Assembly: GCF_008704715.1 (NCBI RefSeq) | Contig: NZ_CP023689.1 | Location: 2,294,001-2,358,000, forward strand | Length of the DNA stretch: 64,000 bases | DNA from: Streptomyces chartreusis | Lineage (GTDB): Bacteria > Actinomycetota > Actinomycetes > Streptomycetales > Streptomycetaceae | Direction of reading: 5' to 3' | Part shown: one piece after another, positions 58,025 through 64,000 of the stretch | How positions within the stretch are numbered: the stretch's first letter is position 1 | How the letters are laid out: each line of letters starts with the position of its first letter | Position numbers and translations under genes: made by a program | Notes under the pieces: generated by a model | Databases searched by the model: none | Told to the model about the DNA's origin: nothing | Seen by the model: only the letters and a program-made list of their open reading frames with translations

Positions 58025-59311
58025 ATGACCTCCGTCCCCGACGTCTTCGACCCCCGGCAGTACGCCGCCGGCGTCCCCTACGACGCCTACCGCGTCCTGC
58101 GCGACCACCACCCCGTGGCCCGGCAGGACGAGCACGAGGTGCTGGGCTGGCCGGCCGGGCCCGGCTTCTGGGCGGTGACCCGGCATGCGGACGTCGTACG
58201 GGTGCTCAAGGACTCGGCGACGTACTCCTCACACATCGGCGCGACCCAGATCCGTGATCCCGATCCGGACGATCTGCCGTTCATCCGGCGCATGATGCTC
58301 AATCAGGACCCGCCGGGGCACGGCCGGTTGAGACGGCTCGTGAGCCGGGCGTTCACTCCGCGCCGCATCGACCGGTTCGAGCGGGTCGCTCACGAGCGGG
58401 CCCGCACGCTCCTGGCCCACGCCCTGGAAGCGGCCCGTGCGACGGACGGCACCGTGGACCTGGTCGGCACCGTGACCGACGACTACGCCCTGCTCAACCT
58501 CGCCGACCTGCTCGGCGTCCCGGAGGCCGACCGCAAGCTGCTCCTGCACTGGACACAGCGGGTCATCGGCTACCAGGACCCCGACGAAGCGGGCCCGCAG
58601 GTGCTCGACGGGCGGGGCAGGCCGGTCAATCCGCGCTCGCCCGCGATGCTGCGCGACATGTTCGGCTACGCCCGCCAACTCGCGGCACACAAGCGCCGCT
58701 TCCCCGACGACGACGTCATGACGACCCTCGCGCTCCCCCAGTTCTCGACTTCGCTCGAACCGGGAGGTGCCCCCATCGCCGAACTCGCCGAGCCCGAGCT
58801 GGAGATGTTCTTCTTCCTACTCACGGTCGCCGGCAACGACACCGTCCGCAGCGCGGCTCCGGGCGGGCTGCTGGCCCTGGCCGAGCACCCGGAGTCGTAC
58901 GAACGACTGAGGACCGGCGAGGCCGAACTACCGGCTGCCGTGGACGAGTTGCTGCGCTGGCACCCTCCGGTGCTCACGTTCCGCCGTACCGCAGCAGTGG
59001 ACACCGAGCTCGCCGGCCGGCATATCCGCGCGGGCGACAAGGTCGTCGTCTTCCACGCCTCCGCCAACCGTGACGAACGGGTCTTCACCGATCCCGACCG
59101 ACTGGACCTGTCCCGCGCGCCCAACCCCCATGTGTCCTTCGGCGACGGCCCGCACGTCTGCCTGGGCGCCCACTTCGCCCGGCTCCAGCTGCGCGTGCTC
59201 TACCGGGAGGCCATGCGCGCTCTGCCCGTGCTGCGGCCGGCGGGACCCCCCGAGCGGTTGGTGTCGAACTTCATCAACGGCATCAAGTCACTGCCGATGC
59301 AGGTCACTTGA
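58025..59311 (+). CDS. Cytochrome P450
   Basis: This 428-residue P450 (434 if ATG 58007) has I-helix AGNDTVRSAAPGG, the ExxR motif DELLRW, and the haem loop VSFGDGPHVCLGAHFARLQL with the Cys ligand. The I-helix AGND and HxCLGA pattern resembles the CYP124/125/142 group that oxidises sterol or lipid side chains. No ferredoxin or reductase gene adjoins. It is divergent from the NMT1-like transporter. Confidence 0.9.
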   Translation: MTSVPDVFDPRQYAAGVPYDAYRVLRDHHPVARQDEHEVLGWPAGPGFWAVTRHADVVRVLKDSATYSSHIGATQIRDPDPDDLPFIRRMMLNQDPPGHGRLRRLVSRAFTPRRIDRFERVAHERARTLLAHALEAARATDGTVDLVGTVTDDYALLNLADLLGVPEADRKLLLHWTQRVIGYQDPDEAGPQVLDGRGRPVNPRSPAMLRDMFGYARQLAAHKRRFPDDDVMTTLALPQFSTSLEPGGAPIAELAEPELEMFFFLLTVAGNDTVRSAAPGGLLALAEHPESYERLRTGEAELPAAVDELLRWHPPVLTFRRTAAVDTELAGRHIRAGDKVVVFHASANRDERVFTDPDRLDLSRAPNPHVSFGDGPHVCLGAHFARLQLRVLYREAMRALPVLRPAGPPERLVSNFINGIKSLPMQVT

Positions 59312-59343
59312 TCCGGGAAGCCATCCGAGCCGGGAGGTCGTCG

Positions 59344-60525
59344 TCACGCGCGCACCTGGATCAGCGCATGCGTGCCGCCGGTCCGCCACTTCTGGCCCTC
59401 CGCCGCCACCAGCGCGGCCTCCGTGCGGGCGGACAGACCGGTGATGACGTCGGACTTCAGGGTGCGCAGGGCCGCGACCGGTCCGGGGAAATACGCGGTG
59501 ACGTCGGCGAAGGCTGTGGTCGGCGGCCAGAGCCGGTCGCCGACGAGACGGCGGTAGTTGAGGTCACCCTTGAGGACGGTGAGGGTGGCGGCGCCCAGCT
59601 CCTCGCGCAGGTCGCCCGGCATCTCCGCGTACGGCAGGGGGCCGCCGGAGAAGGGGTGGGCGCGCACGATGAGACGGCCGTCCGTCAGCGCCGCCCAGAG
59701 CGCGCGGCCGTACGCCGCCGCCGCACCCGGCGCCGACGTCAGCCGGCGCAGCGCGTCGAGCACATCGGCGTGCGTGGCGTCGGAGACGTAGTAGGGGTAC
59801 GGCTTGATGTGCAGGACGGCCCGGGCGATTCGGCCCTGGGTGAGGAGGTGGGCGATGAGGAGCAGGTCGGGGACGAGTTCGCGGCCGGCGTTGTCGGCGA
59901 TCAGGGCCAGGGTGGCGGCGCCGGAGGGCGGGAGCAGGGACCAGAGGGTGTCGCTGTCGTCGGCCACCAGGGGCGGGGTGTCCGAGGAGGTCTCGTCGGA
60001 CGCGGCCGACAGCCGGAAGCCGAGGTCGGCGCGGTTTCCCCACAGCGACCCGTGCAGCAGTGCCCGGTCCTGTTCCGCGGCGGGCCGGTCGGCGAGGGCG
60101 TCGAGGGCGGAGAGTTCCTCGTCCGTCTCCGGGGCGTCGAGTTCGGCCAGCTTGGAGGGCCGGAAGGGGTCGATGCCCTGCCAGGGTCCGGGTGCGAAGT
60201 AGCCGACGGCTTCGAGGAGTTGGCGGTAGAAGTAGCTCTCCGACCACAGCCACGGCACCTCGAACCAGGACCGGCCCGTGTACGCGTCCGCACCCCAGGC
60301 CGTCCAGCGGTCCCGGTCGTGCGCGTCCGCAGGGAGCGGCTCGATCACGCCCTCGGTGCAGCCGGCGAGGAGCGCGTCCAGCGCACGGTGCCGCTCGGGG
60401 TCGTACGGGAAGGACTCCCGTACCTGTCGGATGATCGCCGGGTGGCGTTCGGCGAGCACGCTGTGCGGGAACGAGCCGGGTTCGTTCCCGAGGAGCACGG
60501 GCGGGGTGTCGGACCTCTCGGGCAT
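59344..60525 (-). CDS. Damage-control phosphatase, ARMT1/DUF89 family
   Basis: This 393-residue protein has the DUF89 core DNAGRELVPDLLLIAHLL (about 210-227), which binds the metal, and KGDLNYRRL (about 327-335). An N-terminal helical domain reads LAERHPAIIRQVRESFPYDPERHRALDALL. The family hydrolyses phosphorylated sugars and other damaged metabolites. ATG 60525. It lies 20 bases upstream of... no promoter is seen between it and cprB, whose stop at 60547 is just before its start, so the two may be co-transcribed. Confidence 0.85.
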   Translation of the reverse strand: MPERSDTPPVLLGNEPGSFPHSVLAERHPAIIRQVRESFPYDPERHRALDALLAGCTEGVIEPLPADAHDRDRWTAWGADAYTGRSWFEVPWLWSESYFYRQLLEAVGYFAPGPWQGIDPFRPSKLAELDAPETDEELSALDALADRPAAEQDRALLHGSLWGNRADLGFRLSAASDETSSDTPPLVADDSDTLWSLLPPSGAATLALIADNAGRELVPDLLLIAHLLTQGRIARAVLHIKPYPYYVSDATHADVLDALRRLTSAPGAAAAYGRALWAALTDGRLIVRAHPFSGGPLPYAEMPGDLREELGAATLTVLKGDLNYRRLVGDRLWPPTTAFADVTAYFPGPVAALRTLKSDVITGLSARTEAALVAAEGQKWRTGGTHALIQVRA

Positions 60526-60546
60526 GCGCTCACCGTATCGCCCGCG

Positions 60547-61194
60547 TCATACGGCTTTGATCTCCCGCTCCAGCTGTGTCGCGAGGGCGAGATAGCGGGC
60601 CCGGCGGGGCACCGGGACCAGGCCGCGGATCATGATGTGCCACATCTCGGCCACCCTGCGGGGCTGGCGTGCGACCGGTTCGAGGGAGCGGCCGACGACC
60701 CGGGTGCCGACGAAGAAGCAGACCAGGGCGTGCGCCGCGGCCTCCGCGTCGACGTCCGGGTGGACGTCGGACTCCTTCGCCGCGCCGACGAGTCTGCGGG
60801 TCGTGATGTCCAGCAGCTCGGCGAACGGGTGCCGCAGGGGCGGCCGTATCACCACTCCCCCGGTCGCCAGGCGCAGCCCGGCGCGCGTGATCGGTCCCTC
60901 GACGGCGAGACGCGTGATGCCGAACGTCGTGCGCATCAGGGCCTCCAGTGAGGTGTGGCCCCGGGCGTCCATCTCGCTCGCCACCTGTCTGGACGCCCTG
61001 GACTGAAGCTCCATGATCGCCTGCGCCAGGTCCTCCTTGGCCGCGAAGTGGAAGTACAGCGCGCCCTTGGTGACTTGGGCGTGCTCGACGATGTCGCTCA
61101 GGCTGGTCGACTCATAGCCATTGCGGTCGAACAGCTCGGCTGCGGCTGTGAGGATCGTGGTGCGGGTCTGTTCGGCGCGTAACTGCCTCGCCAT
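60547..61194 (-). CDS. cprB: Gamma-butyrolactone receptor-like TetR regulator, CprB type
   Basis: This 215-residue TetR regulator has HTH SLSDIVEHAQVTKGALYFHFAAKEDLA (about 31-57). Segments MARQLRAEQTRTTI, LRLATGGVVIRPPL and the C-terminal VPRRARYLALATQLE match CprB of S. coelicolor as I remember it. CprB-type proteins respond to gamma-butyrolactones and control antibiotic timing. ATG 61194 has CAGGAGAG upstream. An ARE-like palindrome lies in its promoter (61214-61251), suggesting autoregulation. Confidence 0.88.
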   Translation of the reverse strand: MARQLRAEQTRTTILTAAAELFDRNGYESTSLSDIVEHAQVTKGALYFHFAAKEDLAQAIMELQSRASRQVASEMDARGHTSLEALMRTTFGITRLAVEGPITRAGLRLATGGVVIRPPLRHPFAELLDITTRRLVGAAKESDVHPDVDAEAAAHALVCFFVGTRVVGRSLEPVARQPRRVAEMWHIMIRGLVPVPRRARYLALATQLEREIKAV

Positions 61195-61213
61195 CGGCTG
61201 GCTCTCCTGGGAC

Positions 61214-61251
61214 GGGAAAAGAACGGGTCATGCCGTTTGTTTCTTACTCCC
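61214..61251 (-). promoter_or_regulatory. ARE-like operator before cprB
   Basis: On the gene strand AAACAAACGG (from about 61243) and CCCGTTCTTTT face each other across CATGA, an imperfect palindrome with the AACAAACNG half-site of gamma-butyrolactone autoregulatory elements. It is 20 bases before the cprB ATG and just after the afsA-like stop. Confidence 0.65.
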
Positions 61252-61264
61252 TGTACAAGATAAC

Positions 61265-62206
61265 TCACCCGCCCACGGTGCCCACCTCGCACTCGAAGAC
61301 TGTCGCCTCCCCCTGCTGGCCCACTACTTGCATATCGCCGCCGTGCGCCCCTGTCTTGTCGAATGCCTCTATCCATGCGGGCTGGTCGAGTTCGGTGTAA
61401 CGGTGGAAGAAGGCATGGAAGGAGACCGGTGTGCGGCGATCGCCGGTTGTCCGCGCTCGTACCGCCTGGCGGGTGGCCTCCAGCAGCAGCATGCCGGGGA
61501 CATGGTCGAGCGGATGATCGAAGAAAACAGCATGTGCGGTATCGACTCGCAGCCGCCATCGGTCGGAGTGGTCGGACGGGGCGAGGACGACGTCCGCGGG
61601 CAGGGGGCGGTCCACGTCGGCGGGCGGCAGACCGGCCGGTGCCGGCAGCGGGGACACGGTGGCCGCGGTGCGGCCGCCGCGCAGCCGGCGGTAGGCGGCC
61701 GCGCTGGTCCAGTTGGCGGCCATCTCGGCGGTCGCGACGGGTTCGCCGTCAAGCCATATCTCTGCCTCGTAGCGGAATCCGGCCGGGCGGGCGCCGCGGT
61801 GATCGACGTCGGTGACGGTGATGTGCAGGACCGGTTCGGCGGGTGTGCTGCCGAGCGTCAACCGCTCGGTGAGCGCGCTGATCCGCACCTCGTTGAGCAC
61901 GAACTGATGGCCCAGCGGGACGTCGTAGGCGGTGTGCGCGAGGAGCGTCCCGGCCTGGCGGGCGGTCTCGGCGACGAGGAGGGGCTCGTAGACCGAGCGG
62001 TCCGGCGACACGTGTAACTGATGGGCTCGGGGCCACTCGGCGAAGACCGTGAATTGGCCGGGTTCCCCGCTGGTCATACCGGTGAGAAACGTTTCCGCCA
62101 GCGAGGCACGGTGCACCAACTGGCGGAGTACGGTGGCGGTCAGGCCTTCCGGCGCCTCAGGGGTTGCGGCGAGCGGGGTCGCGGCGAGCCGGCGCGGATC
62201 AGACAT
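61265..62206 (-). CDS. AfsA/ScbA-like gamma-butyrolactone biosynthesis protein
   Basis: This 313-residue protein has two AfsA hotdog repeats, with YEPLLVAETARQAGTLLAHTAYDVPLGHQF (first half) and FFDHPLDHVPGMLLLEATRQAV (second half). These enzymes condense a beta-ketoacyl thioester with dihydroxyacetone phosphate to start butyrolactone synthesis. ATG 62206 follows AAGGAGGGC. It is divergent from the ScbR-like gene, with a shared ARE. Confidence 0.92.
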   Translation of the reverse strand: MSDPRRLAATPLAATPEAPEGLTATVLRQLVHRASLAETFLTGMTSGEPGQFTVFAEWPRAHQLHVSPDRSVYEPLLVAETARQAGTLLAHTAYDVPLGHQFVLNEVRISALTERLTLGSTPAEPVLHITVTDVDHRGARPAGFRYEAEIWLDGEPVATAEMAANWTSAAAYRRLRGGRTAATVSPLPAPAGLPPADVDRPLPADVVLAPSDHSDRWRLRVDTAHAVFFDHPLDHVPGMLLLEATRQAVRARTTGDRRTPVSFHAFFHRYTELDQPAWIEAFDKTGAHGGDMQVVGQQGEATVFECEVGTVGG

Positions 62207-62273
62207 GTGCCCTCCTTGGGTCCCCCCGTATGTGCCATGGCAGACGGCGAGGTGCCCGTGCCGCGAGCGTTAG

Positions 62274-62297
62274 AGTACGAGCCGACCGGTTTGTTTT
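62274..62297. promoter_or_regulatory. ARE operator between afsA-like and scbR-like genes
   Basis: On the minus strand ACAAACCGGTCGGCTCGT contains a strong half-site AAACAAACCGG and a weaker mirrored one, matching the autoregulatory element bound by ScbR/ArpA proteins. It lies 68 bases from the afsA-like ATG, next to a TAACGC -10-like sequence, and about 100 bases from the scbR-like ATG. Confidence 0.75.
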
Positions 62298-62396
62298 CAA
62301 TGCGGCCTGGGGTCGCCCGGCCCTGCCCGAACCGCTCCGGCGCACGCCGGGCGCACCGACCGAATCGGGCGCTGCCGGACATACGGAGGGGCTGAT

Positions 62397-63074
62397 ATGG
62401 CGAGGCAGGAGCGCGCCATCAAGACGCGGAAGGTGATCCTGGAGGCCGCCGGGGCGGTCTTCGACGAGCACGGTTACACCGCGACGACCATCGCGATGGT
62501 CCTGGAGCGGGCCGAAGTGACCAAGGGCGCCCTCTATTTCCACTTCCCCTCGAAGGAATCCCTCGCCCAGGCCGTGCTGGACGAGCAGATCCCGCGCGGC
62601 GCGGTGCCGCCGCAGCCGTGCAAGCTCCAGGAACTGGTCGACATCACCTTCGTGTTCGGGCAGCGCCTACTCAACAACTCCCTGCTCAAGGGGAGTGTGC
62701 GGCTCGCCGTGGACCAGTGCGCACCGCCCGGCGTGGACCACTCGGGCCCGTACCGGCAGTGGGCGGACCATCTCGTCCTAGTACTCGAACAGGCCGCCGC
62801 ACAAGGCGAGTTGCTGCCCACCGTGGAGCCGAGGCAGACGGTGGAACTGCTGGTCGGGGCCTTCGCGGGCATCCAGTTGATGTCCCGGGCACTGACCGAC
62901 CGGGCGGATCTGGCGGAGCGGATCTCGGTGCTGTGGGGTCACATCCTGCCGAGCGTCGCGGTGCCGGGGCTGCTGACCGGCATCGACCGGAGCCCCGACC
63001 GCGGGGTGCGGGTGCTGGCCGGCATCGAGGAGACCGACGCCGACGAGGCGGAGCTGGATCTGTCCCGTCGCTGA
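62397..63074 (+). CDS. scbR: ScbR-like gamma-butyrolactone receptor (TetR family)
   Basis: This 225-residue TetR receptor begins MARQERAIKTRKVILEAAG, with HTH TIAMVLERAEVTKGALYFHFPSKESLA. The C-terminal ligand domain has ELLVGAFAGIQLMSRAL and LWGHILPSVAVPGLL, as in ScbR/ArpA receptors. ATG 62397 has GGAGGGG upstream. It probably represses the divergent afsA-like gene and itself until the butyrolactone binds. Confidence 0.9.
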   Translation: MARQERAIKTRKVILEAAGAVFDEHGYTATTIAMVLERAEVTKGALYFHFPSKESLAQAVLDEQIPRGAVPPQPCKLQELVDITFVFGQRLLNNSLLKGSVRLAVDQCAPPGVDHSGPYRQWADHLVLVLEQAAAQGELLPTVEPRQTVELLVGAFAGIQLMSRALTDRADLAERISVLWGHILPSVAVPGLLTGIDRSPDRGVRVLAGIEETDADEAELDLSRR

Positions 63075-63137
63075 GCGTGCACGGGACCGACCGGAGTGTC
63101 GGTTTCCGCCGTGCCGGTCGGCCCCTCATGACATGTG

Positions 63138-63176
63138 GCGGGCCGGCCGATGCCCCATCCGCATCGGCCGGCCCGC
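63138..63176. terminator. Bidirectional terminator, 16-bp perfect stem
   Basis: GCGGGCCGGCCGATGC at 63138-63153 pairs with GCATCGGCCGGCCCGC at 63161-63176 over a seven-base loop, between the convergent scbR-like and protease genes. Confidence 0.85.
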
Positions 63177-63221
63177 CCGTTCGTGGTGCGCGCCCGCTCC
63201 GGGCCCGCGTTCAGCTGCCGC

Positions 63222-64000
63222 TCAGAAGGTCAGCTTCCAGCTGTTGACCCGGCCGGTGTCCTGGGCCGCGGTGTCCTGGACGCGCAGCTTCCAGGTGCCG
63301 TTGGCGGTCTCGGTGGAGGCGTTGACCGTGTAGGTGGCGATGACGTTGTCCGCGGAGTCCGAGGAGCTGGCGGACTTCAGTCGGTACGTCGAACCGTCCG
63401 GGGCCACCAGGTCGACGACCAGGTCACCGCGGTAGGTGTGGGTGATGTCCACACCGACCTGGAGCGCCGAGGGGGCGTTGCCGCTGCGGCCGCTCACGGT
63501 GATCGGGGACTCGATCGCGGAGCCGTTGTCCGGGATGGAGACCGCGGAGGTGCTGGTGAAGGTGGTGCCCCCCGTGGAGCCGCCGGACCCGCTCACCGCC
63601 TGCACCGTCTTCGCCGCGTCCGCGAGGCCCGCACCGCAGCCGCCCGAGCAGGTACCGGGAAGAGCACGCGAGTTGGTCTTGATCGCGGACTCGATCTGGG
63701 CCGGGGTCAGCGCCGGGTTGGCCGACTTCATCAGCGCGGCCAGGCCCGCGACGTGCGGGGCGGCCATGCTGGTGCCCTGGTAGTAGTCGTAGTTCTCGGC
63801 GGACGGGCTCTGCGCGCCGGAGTTCAGCGTGGACAGGATGCCGTTGGCCGCGACGGAGTTGGTCTCGCCGCCGGGCGCGGCGATGTCGACGACCGTGCCG
63901 TAGTTGGAGTAGTAGGAGCGGTTCCCCTGGCGGTCGGCGGCCGCCACGCTGATGACGTTGGCGCAGCTCGCCGGCGAGTAACCGGAGGCGTTGGCGTTGC
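63222..64000 (-). CDS. Secreted S8 serine protease with P domain, C-terminal part
   Basis: The frame is open to the window edge, so at least 259 residues of the C-terminus are seen and the start lies beyond base 64000. The subtilisin Ser motif is GTSMAAPHVAGLAALM, followed by the CSGGCG disulfide region. A Gly/Ser/Thr-rich linker leads to a P domain (VSIPDNGSAIESPITVSG, THTYRGDLVVDLVAPDGSTYRL, TWKLRVQDTAAQDTGRVNSWKLTF), which stabilises proprotein-convertase-like subtilases. It is a likely target class for the SSI-type inhibitor at 38780. Confidence 0.92.
   Translation of the reverse strand, partial: NANASGYSPASCANVISVAAADRQGNRSYYSNYGTVVDIAAPGGETNSVAANGILSTLNSGAQSPSAENYDYYQGTSMAAPHVAGLAALMKSANPALTPAQIESAIKTNSRALPGTCSGGCGAGLADAAKTVQAVSGSGGSTGGTTFTSTSAVSIPDNGSAIESPITVSGRSGNAPSALQVGVDITHTYRGDLVVDLVAPDGSTYRLKSASSSDSADNVIATYTVNASTETANGTWKLRVQDTAAQDTGRVNSWKLTF

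Overview
The window looks like chromosomal DNA from a Streptomyces. GC content is very high with strong third-position GC bias, GTG starts and four-base stop/start overlaps are common, and the gene set is typical of the genus: geosmin synthase, gamma-butyrolactone genes, a subtilisin-inhibitor protein, an Erm/macrolide glycosyltransferase pair and GlgX/TreY/TreZ. From memory, a sulfur operon, geosmin synthase and a CprB-like receptor lie within one stretch of the Streptomyces coelicolor chromosome (about SCO6071-SCO6102), so this looks like a rearranged relative of that region. No tRNA, rRNA, insertion sequence, prophage or CRISPR array was seen.

Layout. 1-1576: end of a secreted-type protein, a common Streptomyces intergenic repeat and a GNAT acetyltransferase. 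1615-11082: assimilatory sulfate/sulfonate operon. A 27-residue leader peptide precedes sulfite reductase, a small zinc-ribbon protein, CysH, CysC, CysD, CysN, a sulfonate-type ABC transporter and a sirohydrochlorin chelatase that can supply the siroheme precursor step. Most junctions overlap by four bases. 11093-16142: small reductase and conserved-protein genes, then an MMPL exporter behind a palindromic site. 16206-20038: small unknown gene, M43-type metalloprotease, macrolide glycosyltransferase and Erm methyltransferase. The erm gene has a leader ORF and an RBS-sequestering hairpin. 20041-23086: sugar-type ABC importer without its own ATPase. 23256-31035: kinase-like protein, LysR, EamA exporter, YbaK protein, exonuclease, HEPN-domain protein, and two secreted proteins that look like a copper amine oxidase and a partner.

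31217-43184: glycogen-to-trehalose genes glgX, treY and treZ, separated by an MFS transporter, two paralogous M14 carboxypeptidases, an SSI-type protease inhibitor coupled to one of them, and a DUF1707-FHA protein. 43220-50540: an APH-fold protein that lacks both catalytic aspartates, an M24 peptidase, LysE exporter, PDZ protein, LysR divergent from a GATase-like protein, and a phenoxazinone-synthase-type multicopper oxidase. 50703-54381: unknown protein convergent with geosmin synthase. 54470-57901: second ABC importer of the nitrate/sulfonate/NMT1 type, divergent from a cytochrome P450. 59344-63074: an ARMT1-type damage-control phosphatase, then a gamma-butyrolactone module of CprB-like receptor, AfsA/ScbA-like synthase and ScbR-like receptor, with ARE-like operators. 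The window ends inside a secreted S8 protease with a P domain.

Functional assignments are by reading motifs and whole-protein resemblance from memory; no database search was run. Start sites were chosen from ribosome binding sites, overlaps and where family similarity begins.
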